NCBI GenBank assembly: GCA_003562335.1
Contig: PWVE01000165.1
Coordinates: 1 to 45,540 of the forward strand
Direction of reading: 5' to 3'
Length of the DNA stretch: 45,540 bases
Source of the DNA: PVC group bacterium
GTDB lineage: Bacteria > Verrucomicrobiota > Kiritimatiellia > SLAD01
Position numbers and translations under genes: made by a program. Of the stretch, positions 16,288 through 25,221 are shown piece by piece; position 1 is the first letter of the stretch; each line of letters begins with the position of its first letter. The notes under the pieces are model-generated. The model made no database searches. It was not told the origin of the DNA and worked only from the letters and a program-made list of their open reading frames with translations.

Positions 16288-16307
16288 GTCGACTCTCCCG
16301 GAATGAC

Positions 16308-17180
16308 TTAGCGGTAGTCGGCATACAGGTCGCGGTCGCGCGGCGTGGCCCCGCGCATGCTGAGGATGCGGGTGGCAAACGCCTGGGCCTGCTCCACACA
16401 GGTGCGGACCGGCCAACCCGCCAGTTGCCCGTGCACATACACGGCACTAAAGGCGTCACCGGCCCCCACTGGATCCACGCGGCGTTCCAACGGCGCGGGC
16501 GGGACATGCTCGATCTGCCCGTCCGCGCACAACACGGACGCGCCTTCCTTACCACGGGTCATCACCACTTGCTCCACGCCGGTAGCGGTCTGCAATTCGC
16601 GCATGGCTTGATCGATATCGGCTTGGTCGAAACCAAGCGCCCGTAATTCATCAACGTTCAGTTTCGCCCAGCGCGCCTGCTGTAAATCGGCCACAACGGT
16701 GGTGGCGTCCCACCACGGTTCCCGCAAGTTCACATCCACAAACCGCGCCACGCCCGGTCGAGATGCCAGCGCGCCCCAGGCCGCTCGGGTCACTTCGTTA
16801 CGCAGCGCCAAGGTGCCGTGGTACAAGATAAACGACTCCGGCACCGGTGGCAGAGCGGTGGTCTCAATAAAATCATACGCGACATCCGGCGTGATCGTGT
16901 ACTGCGGTTCGCCACCCTCCATCACGATCTCCACCTTGCCGGTCGGATGCACCGGATCGCGTTGCAAACCGCGATCGTCCAGGCCCCACTCCTGCATCGC
17001 CTGCACAATCGAGTCCCCGGAGTCGTCCGTGCCGATCCGCGAAACAAACCAAGGTTCGTCGCCCAACGCCTGCAAATGCCACGCCACATTAAACGGTGCC
17101 CCACCCAACACTTTTTCCCCGCCGGGAAAACAGTCGTAGAGCACCTCACCAAACACCATGATTTTTGTTTTATTGTTCAT
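16308..17180 (-). CDS. PfkB-family sugar kinase, probable fructokinase
   Basis: 290 residues, ribokinase fold. It begins IMVFGEVLYDCFPGG, typical of fructokinases, with KVLGGAPFNVAWHLQALG as the substrate/lid region and DPVGAGDAFSA as the anion-hole and catalytic Asp signature (PfkB pattern 2). It phosphorylates a sugar using ATP in the cytoplasm. It is the first gene of a two-gene unit with amylosucrase, whose product fructose is the obvious substrate, giving fructose 6-phosphate. The substrate is inferred from context and from the start motif. Confidence 0.9.
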   Translation of the reverse strand: MNNKTKIMVFGEVLYDCFPGGEKVLGGAPFNVAWHLQALGDEPWFVSRIGTDDSGDSIVQAMQEWGLDDRGLQRDPVHPTGKVEIVMEGGEPQYTITPDVAYDFIETTALPPVPESFILYHGTLALRNEVTRAAWGALASRPGVARFVDVNLREPWWDATTVVADLQQARWAKLNVDELRALGFDQADIDQAMRELQTATGVEQVVMTRGKEGASVLCADGQIEHVPPAPLERRVDPVGAGDAFSAVYVHGQLAGWPVRTCVEQAQAFATRILSMRGATPRDRDLYADYR

Positions 17181-17314
17181 GCCTCATACCTACCGATTTC
17201 CCGGCCATAATTCAAGCGATGAACTCACAGCGCCGAACTCGACACTTGCTTCCCGCCTATAGCGTGGTAGTTTTGCTGCATGTTTGTTGCTACGCGCTCA
17301 CCGGATAATGGGTT

Positions 17315-17983
17315 ATGACGGCTCCCGGCCGTGATCCAGTGCCCGCGCCGGCTGCCAAGTCGGCGCAATTTTCCTCCACGCGCCGCCAATTTTTGCGCGG
17401 CTTGGGACTGGTCGGTGCGGCCAGTGTGTGCCCGCCCCTGACCACGGCGGCCACCGCTAATCCCGCCAACGCCAAGCCGTCACACCCGGACCTGGAAGAG
17501 TACGGACGTGATCCGCAACCGGTGATCCTGCAAATCAATGGTCAAACACATACGGTATCCGTTGCACCGCGGGACACCTTGCTGGACGTGCTGCGCCACC
17601 AACTGAATTTGACCGGAACCAAATCGATTTGTGAGCACGGCGCTTGCGGTGGTTGCTCCGTGTTATGGGATGGACGAGCTGTACCTACCTGCCTATGCCT
17701 GGCACGTGAAGCGGCGGGCCATGAAATCCTGACCGTGGAGGGCATTGCGGATGACCCGCGGTTCGCCCCTCTCATCGAGGCATTTTGTGCGCATGACGCG
17801 GCGCAGTGTGGTTTTTGTATCCCCGGGTTTGTGGTGCGGGCCGCTGAACTGTTTTTGCAAGGCGAACGAATGTCCACGGAAGAAGTACAGATCGCTTTGA
17901 GCGGAAATCTTTGCCGATGTGGAACCCACGCCAAGATTGTCACGGCGGTGACCGCCGCTTTGTCGGCCGGAGCAATCGCATGA
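17315..17983 (+). CDS. Molybdenum hydroxylase small subunit, two [2Fe-2S] clusters, Tat-exported
   Basis: 222 residues. Residues ~20-50 form a Tat signal: STRRQFLRGLGLVGAASV, with the twin Arg. Plant-type ferredoxin domain: C-E-H-G-A-C-G-G-C and a later C for the first cluster; then AQCGFCIPGF and NLCRCGTH for the second. This matches the PaoA/YagT type that passes electrons from the molybdenum cofactor to FAD in periplasmic aldehyde oxidoreductases. The order here is small, large, FAD subunit. The ATGA junction with the next gene means they are translated together. The Tat signal on this subunit would export the folded complex, as in PaoABC. Confidence 0.93.
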   Translation: MTAPGRDPVPAPAAKSAQFSSTRRQFLRGLGLVGAASVCPPLTTAATANPANAKPSHPDLEEYGRDPQPVILQINGQTHTVSVAPRDTLLDVLRHQLNLTGTKSICEHGACGGCSVLWDGRAVPTCLCLAREAAGHEILTVEGIADDPRFAPLIEAFCAHDAAQCGFCIPGFVVRAAELFLQGERMSTEEVQIALSGNLCRCGTHAKIVTAVTAALSAGAIA

Positions 17984-20046
17984 GTGCGTCACCGGCACCC
18001 GCAATGGAAAATGTGGCGGCCCGGCCCGATATCCGGGAAAAGGTTACGGGCCATGCGCGGTATACCGTGGATAAGCAGCCGCGCGGCATGGTCTGGGCAC
18101 GCTACCTGCGCTTCCCGTACGGTGCTGGCCGCATTGCCGGGTTCAACATCGACGCGGCGCGCGCAGTACCCGGCGTGCTGGAAGTGTCGGTGAGGGCCGA
18201 TCATCCCCCCCGTTGCGCCGGAGACGTCATCGGCGAAATGGTGGCCGAATCCCCCGCCGCCTTGGACGATGGGCTGGCCGCACTGCGGTTGCAATGCCGC
18301 CCGGGACAACCGACGACTAATCCCGACGACGCCCATGCGGGTGTGCCGCCACCAAATGATGAGGAGGCCGCGACCCTCAAGTCAATTTTTGCCGACGCCA
18401 CCGTGACGGTCGAGGCCGAGTATCGCACGGCCGTGCAAACGCATAGCTGTTTCGAGCCCCACGCCGTGACGGCTATTCCGCAGGACAATGGCGATTTGGA
18501 AGTGGCCGTGAGTACGCAATCGTTGATGAGCTGTCAGGAGCAATCCGCGCGTGCGGCCGATCTCCCGGCCTCGCGCGTACGCGTTAAGGCGGAGTATGTG
18601 GGCGGTGGTTTTGGCAGCAAGTTCGGCATCGGCGCTGAGGGCAATCTGGCCATCAAATGGGCACGCGAATTAAAGCGCCCGTGCCGGGTGGCCTTATCCC
18701 GTCAGGAAGAACACGAAATGGGCGGGAACCGGCCCGGCTCCATCCAGTACTACCACCTTGCGGCGGCGGCGGACGGGCGCCTGTTGGGTGGCCGTATGCA
18801 CTTGGTCAGTGTGGTGGGCCATACCGGGCGGGGCGGTGGGGTACGCGCGCCCAGCTACTATCGATGGGGCGAAATCGTGCGGACCGATGACCAAATTGCG
18901 CTGAACAGCGGATTGCCACGCGCTTTTCGTGCCCCGGCTTGGCCACAAGCTTCCTTCGCCATGGAGTCGGTGTTGGATGAGCTGGCCGCTCGTTTGGGGA
19001 TGGACCCGGTGGAATTTAGGATCCGCAACGAAACCAGCGAGCGGCGCCAGCGTCAATTGCGACAAGGCGCAGAATTGATCGGTTGGAACGAGCGCCCCCC
19101 CGACGGCACCATGACCGGGGTTGTCAAAACCGGCTGGGGCTGCGGTGTGGCTTCTTGGGGCAATTCGCAGGGACGCTGCGCCGTCGATCTGGATGTCTAT
19201 CCCAGCGGTCATTTGGAAGTCCGCATCGGCATTCAGGACATGGGCACCGGTGCAACCGTACTGGCGGTTGATGTGGCGGCGTGGCATCTGGGTTTGGACC
19301 GCAAATGGATAACCGGCAAGATCGGGGTCAGTGATTATCCTCCGGGCCCGGCCAGTGGCGGTTCGATAACCTCGCGTTTCACCGCGCCCGCCGTTCGTGA
19401 TGCGGCCGAAAAGGCCGTGACGGCCTTGAAAGCACGCATCGCGGCCGAATGGGAGCTGGCCCCTAATGACGTGACCTATGCCCAAGGCGTGTTCCGCGCG
19501 GCGGACGGGCGGGAACGGTCGTGGGTCGAGGCTTGCCGGACTATTACGGACGGGAAGATCAATGTGCGCGGTGAATTTAATGACCGGTACTGGGGTCACG
19601 GGAATTCGGACACCGCCCAGTTTGCCAAAGTGGATGTCGACACGGAGACGGGCCTGATACGGGTCCGCAAAATTGTGGCCATTCAAGCCTGTGGATTGGC
19701 CGTAAACCGGCTGACCGCCGAGAATCAGATCGAAGGCGGCGTGATACAAGGCATGAGCTACGCCTTGTTTGAGGATCGGCGTTTGGACGGTCCGACCGGG
19801 GCACAGTACAACGCCGACTTGCTACAGTACAAAATCAGCGGAATAGGTGATCTACCTGAAATTGTGGCGATCATTGATCGTGACGAGGAAGAGGACGGCG
19901 TGCGCTCCCTAGGCGAGCCGACGACCATTCCCACGGCAGGGGCGATTGCCAACGCCGTTGCCAACGCCATTGGAGCGCGCGTCCGGGAACTGCCTATCAC
20001 CCCGGCGCGCGTGCTGGCCGCGTTGGAGGAAAGGGGGTCGGCGTGA
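17980..20046 (+). CDS. Molybdenum hydroxylase large subunit, molybdopterin-binding (PaoC/XdhA-like)
   Basis: 688 residues, shorter than eukaryotic XDH but normal for bacterial three-subunit enzymes. N-terminal a/b-hammerhead domain (IREKVTGHARYTVDKQ), then cofactor-binding segments: YVGGGFGSKFGIGAE, FRAPAWPQASFAMESVLDELAARLGMDPVEFR, MGTGATVLAVDVAAWHLG and the C-terminal LGEPTTIPTAGAIANAVANA, where the Glu is the catalytic base. It oxidises an aldehyde or N-heterocycle using water; the substrate is not evident, but the PaoC resemblance favours aldehydes. It begins at ATG 17980, overlapping the small-subunit stop by four bases, and overlaps the FAD gene by GTGA. It lacks its own signal and should be carried by the Tat subunit. 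Confidence 0.93.
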   Translation: MSASPAPAMENVAARPDIREKVTGHARYTVDKQPRGMVWARYLRFPYGAGRIAGFNIDAARAVPGVLEVSVRADHPPRCAGDVIGEMVAESPAALDDGLAALRLQCRPGQPTTNPDDAHAGVPPPNDEEAATLKSIFADATVTVEAEYRTAVQTHSCFEPHAVTAIPQDNGDLEVAVSTQSLMSCQEQSARAADLPASRVRVKAEYVGGGFGSKFGIGAEGNLAIKWARELKRPCRVALSRQEEHEMGGNRPGSIQYYHLAAAADGRLLGGRMHLVSVVGHTGRGGGVRAPSYYRWGEIVRTDDQIALNSGLPRAFRAPAWPQASFAMESVLDELAARLGMDPVEFRIRNETSERRQRQLRQGAELIGWNERPPDGTMTGVVKTGWGCGVASWGNSQGRCAVDLDVYPSGHLEVRIGIQDMGTGATVLAVDVAAWHLGLDRKWITGKIGVSDYPPGPASGGSITSRFTAPAVRDAAEKAVTALKARIAAEWELAPNDVTYAQGVFRAADGRERSWVEACRTITDGKINVRGEFNDRYWGHGNSDTAQFAKVDVDTETGLIRVRKIVAIQACGLAVNRLTAENQIEGGVIQGMSYALFEDRRLDGPTGAQYNADLLQYKISGIGDLPEIVAIIDRDEEEDGVRSLGEPTTIPTAGAIANAVANAIGARVRELPITPARVLAALEERGSA

Positions 20047-21014
20047 AGGCGTTCGATTACGCGGTAGCCCGTAATCCGGCCGGTCTGGCCGCCGCGCTCA
20101 AGGCCGGGTACACCTTACAGGCGGGTGGCATCGACTTGATTGATCTACTCAAAACCGGTGTTGAGCCCAGCGACCGTATCGTATCCATGGCGGCTTTGGA
20201 CGAGTACCGCCAGATCGAAGTGACAAAGGATGACCTGCGGATCGGGGCCTTGGTGACCTTGCAAACCTTGGCTGAAGACGAATCGGTGCGGACGCACGCC
20301 CCACTGGTGGCAGCGGTAGCGGGCAGCACCGCATCGGCACAGGTACGGGCGCGGGCCACGCTGGGTGGCAACTGCCTGCAGCGACCGCGCTGCGGATATT
20401 TTCGCTCGGCGGCCTTCATGTGTCTAAAAAAAGGGGGCCACCAATGCTTCGCCTGGGAAGGTGAAAATGCGCTGCACTCCATTTTTGGCGGTGGCCCCTG
20501 CCGCATCACCCACCCGTCCAGTCTGGCGCCCGTATTGGTTGCCTTGCAGGCCACGTTTCAGGCCGACAACGGCAGCGAGGCGACCGCATATGCCGCCGAC
20601 GACTTTTTCCGCAACACCGACCAGAATCTATCACAGGAACATAATTTAGCGTCTGACCAGTGGCTCACATCCGTGCATATTCCTTTAACGGCACAGCAGG
20701 CCGGGCATGTCGAAATCAAGCCGCGCGCGCATTACGATTGGCCGGAAGCCTCATGTGCCGCCGTACGAACTGCGGCTGGCTGGCGCATCGTGCTGGGCCA
20801 TGTGGCCCCTCTTCCGTGGCGGGCACGTCAGGCCGAAGCATGGTTGGGTGACCGCACCCTGCAAGACCCCGCCGAAGCACGGGAAGCGGCGGCCCTGGCG
20901 GTTGCGGACGCCGAACCTATGCGCGATAATGGGTATCGGGTAAGACTGGCCCAAGCCGCTGTGCGACGCGCACTCCTGCAAGCAGGTGGCCATCCTGCGG
21001 AGGGTTTGACATGA
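20043..21014 (+). CDS. Molybdenum hydroxylase FAD subunit with a probable [4Fe-4S] site (PaoB-like)
   Basis: 323 residues, starting at GTG 20043. The FAD-PCMH fold is seen from QAGGIDLIDLLKTGV (the usual AGGTDLL loop, here with Ile for Thr) to ATLGGNCLQRPRCGYFR. Cys117, Cys127, Cys135 and Cys153 (RPRC, FMC, HQC, GPC) match the inserted [4Fe-4S] site known from E. coli PaoB and from 4-hydroxybenzoyl-CoA reductase beta subunits, but are absent from ordinary XDH FAD subunits. The C-terminal domain has the usual CO-dehydrogenase flavoprotein shape. The stop overlaps the ATG of the next small gene. The cluster assignment rests on the four Cys and their spacing. Confidence 0.9.
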   Translation: MKAFDYAVARNPAGLAAALKAGYTLQAGGIDLIDLLKTGVEPSDRIVSMAALDEYRQIEVTKDDLRIGALVTLQTLAEDESVRTHAPLVAAVAGSTASAQVRARATLGGNCLQRPRCGYFRSAAFMCLKKGGHQCFAWEGENALHSIFGGGPCRITHPSSLAPVLVALQATFQADNGSEATAYAADDFFRNTDQNLSQEHNLASDQWLTSVHIPLTAQQAGHVEIKPRAHYDWPEASCAAVRTAAGWRIVLGHVAPLPWRARQAEAWLGDRTLQDPAEAREAAALAVADAEPMRDNGYRVRLAQAAVRRALLQAGGHPAEGLT

Positions 21015-21238
21015 TCACGAAAGACAACCAATGGTTCGATGACCAGCCCGCTCCCTGCTGTCGTCAGTTACGGATTAAATCGATGTACTATCGGACGGAT
21101 GAACGACCCGGCCTGTTGCATAACGAAGAAGCGATGGGCTATTGGTGCGCGCACACCAACGATGCGCTCGGGCCGGATGGCCACGCAGCCTGCCACACCG
21201 ACTGCCAAGCCGGTCGGGGCTGTTTTGAAGAAGACTAG
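21011..21238 (+). CDS. Small Cys-rich protein coupled to the molybdenum hydroxylase operon
   Basis: 75 residues; no family recognised. The ATG overlaps the stop of the FAD gene (ATGA), the fourth such junction in this operon, so it is very likely translated. It has six cysteines, C16, C17, C46, C61, C65 and C71, with several His (HTN, GHAACH), an N-terminal acidic stretch (DNQWFDDQ) and an acidic end (CFEED). It has no signal peptide or membrane segment. Cys and His at this density fit a metal or Fe-S site, or a maturation factor for the enzyme. The stop CTAG is shared with the hydrolase gene converging from the right. Confidence 0.7.
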   Translation: MITKDNQWFDDQPAPCCRQLRIKSMYYRTDERPGLLHNEEAMGYWCAHTNDALGPDGHAACHTDCQAGRGCFEED

Positions 21239-22047
21239 CGGGTCTTGCGCAGAAATTCGGCCACTTCACGCCACCAGTCACTGCCGGGATGGTAGTCCAA
21301 GGTGTTATGGTCCCGGTCTTCTTGTAGCCACACGCGTGTCGGCCCGTCGTAAGCCTCTGCCAGCCGCTGCCCGAACTTGGCCGGTACCACTCGGTCCTCG
21401 CCCGCCATGAGCAAAGCCAGCGGCCCGCCGTAATTTTCCAAGTGCCGGGCACTGGGATACCGATCACGCATGAACCAGCGCACGGGGAATATAGGATAAT
21501 GGTGGCGGGCCACGGCGACCAGGGAATCAAATGGGGTACTCATAAAAATACCGGCCACCCGGTCCGGATAAGTCCCCGCCAGATAAGCGGCCACTCCGCT
21601 GCCCAGCGACTCCCCCCCCAAGAACAACCGGCGGTCGGGGTACGCTTCCGCCAGTCGCTCCAGCGCTTCGGTGGCGGCGGCATAGAACGCCTCTTCACCG
21701 GGTCGACCCGGACGGGTTCCGTAGCCTGGGTACTCCATGATGTAGACCACAAAATCCCGGGCAAAGCCATGTGCAAAATAACCGCGATGGGCTGCAAACC
21801 CGGCATTCCCATGAAAAAGGAGCATCACGTCGGCATCAGCTAGCGCGCTTGCCGGCCGCCAGCCAATGATGGTGTCGTCCGCGTCCCGCCAAGGTTCCAA
21901 GCCGTCGGTAGCAGCCAAGGCTATAGCGTCGGCCTCGGTGGTGCGGGTTGGGTAATAGATCATGCGACGCTGGCACCCGGCCAGTACCAGGATCATACCG
22001 ATGTATACCAGCACCGCAATCCGTAGCACGGCCAAAAGAATGTCCAT
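21235..22047 (-). CDS. Alpha/beta-hydrolase lipoprotein
   Basis: 270 residues from ATG 22047. The N-terminus (MDILLAVLRIAVLVYIGMILVLAGCQ) is a signal with lipobox VLAGC, so the protein is anchored in the envelope. The hydrolase core has LLFHGNAGFAAHRG (oxyanion loop), LGGESLGSGVAAYL with the nucleophile Ser, LALLMAGEDRVVPAKFG with the acidic residue and a C-terminal DHNTLDY with the His. This matches BEM46-like serine hydrolases of unknown substrate. The readable frame upstream overlaps the TPR gene and has no merit. It is the last gene of the usp-TPR-hydrolase run, 34 bases after the TPR stop. Confidence 0.85.
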   Translation of the reverse strand: MDILLAVLRIAVLVYIGMILVLAGCQRRMIYYPTRTTEADAIALAATDGLEPWRDADDTIIGWRPASALADADVMLLFHGNAGFAAHRGYFAHGFARDFVVYIMEYPGYGTRPGRPGEEAFYAAATEALERLAEAYPDRRLFLGGESLGSGVAAYLAGTYPDRVAGIFMSTPFDSLVAVARHHYPIFPVRWFMRDRYPSARHLENYGGPLALLMAGEDRVVPAKFGQRLAEAYDGPTRVWLQEDRDHNTLDYHPGSDWWREVAEFLRKTR

Positions 22048-22081
22048 AATCGCTTTCACTCCATCATCCCCGTCCAATAGG

Positions 22082-25000
22082 TCAATTGCGCAGGCGTGCC
22101 AAGACGCGGCGGAGCTCCTCTTCCATCTCAGGCAACAGGGGATGCCCCTCGGCCCGAATTGATTCGAGCAAGGCCCGACTTTCCGTTCGCAGTCCCTGCT
22201 GTTCATACAGCAGCCCGGTATAAAAGCGCGCAAGATAATTGTCGGGGTCCAGTTCAAGTGCCCGTTGCAAAGCGGCTTGTGCTTCATCATGTCGTTCCTG
22301 CCGTAACAACACCAAGCCTAACGTATGCCAGGCAGGCGAATAATCCGGTGCACGTTCAAGTGCGGCCCGGGCGTCTGCCTCCGCCTGGGCGTAGGCCCCG
22401 CGGCGCTGCTGCAGCCAGGCCAAATTGACATAGGCATCCGTGCGCGGAGCCTGTTCGGTGCTGGCGCGGAAGGAGGATTCGGCCAACGCGTAGGCGCCTT
22501 CGGACATTTGCATGGTGCCCAACACATAATTGGCCAGCGGATGTCCGGGATTCTGCGCCAACAAGACTTCGATACGACGCCGGGCGGGTTCCCGGCGTCC
22601 AAAATGCCAATCATAGGACAGCAGCAATTCGTTCGCCGGCAGATAGCCCGGCTGCCGCCGCAATATATTTTCCAGTATACGCTGCGCATCCTCAGTTTGT
22701 CCCAGCTGCGTATAGATGCGGGCCACCATGTACAGGATTTCAGGTCGGTCCTCCGCGCGTTGCAACAATTGGCGCAAGGCGCGTTCCGCCACCTCCTGTT
22801 GCTCCATTTCCAATGCCAACATCGCCTGACCAGCCCAAGCCCGCAAATTTCCGGGTTCCGATCGCGTGGCGTCTTGAAATAATTCCGCGGCCCGGGACTG
22901 ATCACCGCCGACAGCAGCTAGTACGGCGCGTTCAACCCGCAGCGGTTGGTCCGGCAATTGCTGTTGCAGACGCTCCAGATAGTATGCGGCCTGCTCTACG
23001 TCGTTCCTGCGGAGATAACCTTGGAAAAGTGTCAGCAGCAACCGGATATTGGCAGGATCCGCCGCCAGCCGTTCTTTTAGCTCCTCCACCGGATCGCGAA
23101 GCGTGGTTTCCGTATCGAGAGCCGTTTCGGCCCAGGCATCTGCGGTGATGGTATCGCTACCCGCCACCAGTTGGCCGGCCCGCCGGACCTCACGCATACC
23201 CGCACGCGGTTTACCGGAAGCCACCCAAGCCCGGCCACGCATAAAATGCACAGCCGGATTGCGGACGTACCCGTAACTAGCCGATAATTGCCAAATGTTG
23301 GGCTCATGCGCTCGTCGGTCCAAATAGCTGTCGAGTTCCGCTTGCCACGCCTCATGTTCAGGATGCTCCTGCCGCTGGCCCAGTGCCACTAGGTTCAACA
23401 ACGCACTAAGATTGTTGGGATCCGTTTCACGTGCCGCGCGGTACAGGTCAATCGCTTCGTCCAGTCGCCCCGCATCCTCCATCACCACGCCCAAATCATT
23501 CGCCAATTTGCCAAGATGCTGCCTCGCCCAGGCACCAAGCCGCGGAGCATACTCCGATGCCCATTCAGCGGGCGCCCCCAGCCGTGTGCGAAAGGCCTGA
23601 AAATCCGCATAGAGCTGATCGACATTTAAACGGTGATCCTGGGCTACGCCGACATAGATCATATTCAACGGGACCGGCACATAATCAGCCGCCAGCCAAT
23701 AATCCGGCCAGGTGAGCAGCGCCATTTGTTCCGTCGATTCCGGCTCGTTGTTCAACCACGCCCCCAGCAGTGCGGTCATACTAATTTCAGCCAAACTCTG
23801 ATAGCGCGGTTGGTCAAATAATGACGCCACGTAGCGTAGATAATGTGGAGCGCGCGCCTGGGAGAGGTCCAACAAGGTAACGTCCTGAACACGGTCAGCC
23901 GCAGCCAACCGCAAATGGGCATCGAGCAAGCCATTGGTCACGAGCCAAGTACGGTCACCCAAAGCGTCGAGGGTTTCTCTACTTAATACATTGATCTTGC
24001 GTGCAGACGGATCCGACAGTGCCTGGCCATTATGCACTGCACCCCCGACCAAGAGCAGCATAACCCCCCCGCAATACACCCACTCGCGTTTAGACAACAA
24101 GCCCGACCGTTTAGCCGTCGTCCCAGACCATTGACGCAATCCATGCAATAGGGCGCACCCGTAGCCGGCCACGTACCCGCCCCATACCGCGATTAATAGA
24201 AACGGAAAGGCCCACAACCGCCCCGCTCCCACGTGCTCAAGTGGCGATACCGGTAGCCGGAAATACGTGATGAGCGCCAATAGTCCCAGCAGGCCGTGTA
24301 ACAGGACGGACCCCCAGAGGGATGACCGGTTTCGATCGGCATGCTTCGGAGCCAGCACAATCCCCGCAGGCAGTACGGCCAGCAACAAAACCAGCATCCA
24401 ACCGGCTCCGGTCACTTGCTGGCGTGCTTGGGTATACGTATAGGCCGCCACCGCTTGGAAGGCCTCCCACCCGGTCGTCAGGCTCAACCACTCGGCGGTA
24501 GGATGTAGATAAAGCCGCACAACGGGGATACCCCACAAGAGGGATCCGGCGGCCAAGGCCAAACCTGCCCAGCCGCAGGTGCGCCAATTCAAACGGCCCG
24601 CTTGCAGCATGGCAATCAAGGAGAGCAACAACAGAAGGGGCGCGATTAGAACCAATAGAGGAACTTCAGTGACGGCAGCCGCATATGCGAAGCAGAAAAA
24701 GAAGAACAGCCGCCAATCCCGCTGCATCCAGAAGCGTTGAAACACGAGTGCCAAACACAAAACCAACAACACGTCAAAGGGCAAATGGTGCGCGCGCGTG
24801 GCCACCGTCCAGAAGGGCAATGACCACATCAGCAGCATGGCCGCGACGCTACCGGACACGGTTTGCAGCGTAATGCGATGACTGCGTGTACGGATTTCCT
24901 CCCCCGCCCGGTTGTGCGGGATACGGGCCACTAATGTATATACCGCCCAGACCGCACCCGCCGCCAATAACGCACTCAAGGCGTTCAAGCGCCACGCCAG

Positions 25001-25219
25001 CGCGCCGCCAGGCAGGGCCGCCACTACCCGCACCAAGCCGCCCCAAAGGGTGTGGTTCACCGGAATAAACGGGTGCAGACCGGCAAAGCGATCGATCAAA
25101 GAAGCCGATTCCCCGGGCAACGCATAAGGCTCCAGCCGGGCACCGTAACTTACCAGCGCAATTAGCGCGAATACGGGGCCCAGAGGCAAATACGGGCGGG
25201 CGTGGCTCCACAATTTCAT
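22082..25219 (-). CDS. Polytopic membrane protein with a long C-terminal TPR region, DUF2723-like
   Basis: 1045 residues. The first ~400 hold about ten or more membrane segments, with a first loop (RLEPYALPGESASLIDRFAG then HPFIPVNHTLWGGLVRVVAAL) like DUF2723 / TMEM260 family proteins, which are GT-C-type O-mannosyltransferase relatives. Residues ~565-1045 are TPR-like helix pairs, clearest in the last part (PDYSPAWHTLGLVLLRQERHDEAQAALQRALELDPDNYLARFYTG). The protein could be a membrane glycosyltransferase with a periplasmic or cytoplasmic scaffold. Its start is two bases after the universal stress protein stop, so the two are co-translated. The family call is moderate; the membrane/TPR layout is certain. 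Confidence 0.8.
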   Translation of the reverse strand: MKLWSHARPYLPLGPVFALIALVSYGARLEPYALPGESASLIDRFAGLHPFIPVNHTLWGGLVRVVAALPGGALAWRLNALSALLAAGAVWAVYTLVARIPHNRAGEEIRTRSHRITLQTVSGSVAAMLLMWSLPFWTVATRAHHLPFDVLLVLCLALVFQRFWMQRDWRLFFFFCFAYAAAVTEVPLLVLIAPLLLLLSLIAMLQAGRLNWRTCGWAGLALAAGSLLWGIPVVRLYLHPTAEWLSLTTGWEAFQAVAAYTYTQARQQVTGAGWMLVLLLAVLPAGIVLAPKHADRNRSSLWGSVLLHGLLGLLALITYFRLPVSPLEHVGAGRLWAFPFLLIAVWGGYVAGYGCALLHGLRQWSGTTAKRSGLLSKREWVYCGGVMLLLVGGAVHNGQALSDPSARKINVLSRETLDALGDRTWLVTNGLLDAHLRLAAADRVQDVTLLDLSQARAPHYLRYVASLFDQPRYQSLAEISMTALLGAWLNNEPESTEQMALLTWPDYWLAADYVPVPLNMIYVGVAQDHRLNVDQLYADFQAFRTRLGAPAEWASEYAPRLGAWARQHLGKLANDLGVVMEDAGRLDEAIDLYRAARETDPNNLSALLNLVALGQRQEHPEHEAWQAELDSYLDRRAHEPNIWQLSASYGYVRNPAVHFMRGRAWVASGKPRAGMREVRRAGQLVAGSDTITADAWAETALDTETTLRDPVEELKERLAADPANIRLLLTLFQGYLRRNDVEQAAYYLERLQQQLPDQPLRVERAVLAAVGGDQSRAAELFQDATRSEPGNLRAWAGQAMLALEMEQQEVAERALRQLLQRAEDRPEILYMVARIYTQLGQTEDAQRILENILRRQPGYLPANELLLSYDWHFGRREPARRRIEVLLAQNPGHPLANYVLGTMQMSEGAYALAESSFRASTEQAPRTDAYVNLAWLQQRRGAYAQAEADARAALERAPDYSPAWHTLGLVLLRQERHDEAQAALQRALELDPDNYLARFYTGLLYEQQGLRTESRALLESIRAEGHPLLPEMEEELRRVLARLRN

Positions 25220-25221
25220 TA

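Noticed and set aside
18694-19749. Long open frame on the minus strand (351 codons)
   Set aside because: It lies fully antisense to the molybdenum hydroxylase large subunit, has no family resemblance, and is explained by the GC-rich third positions of the true gene.
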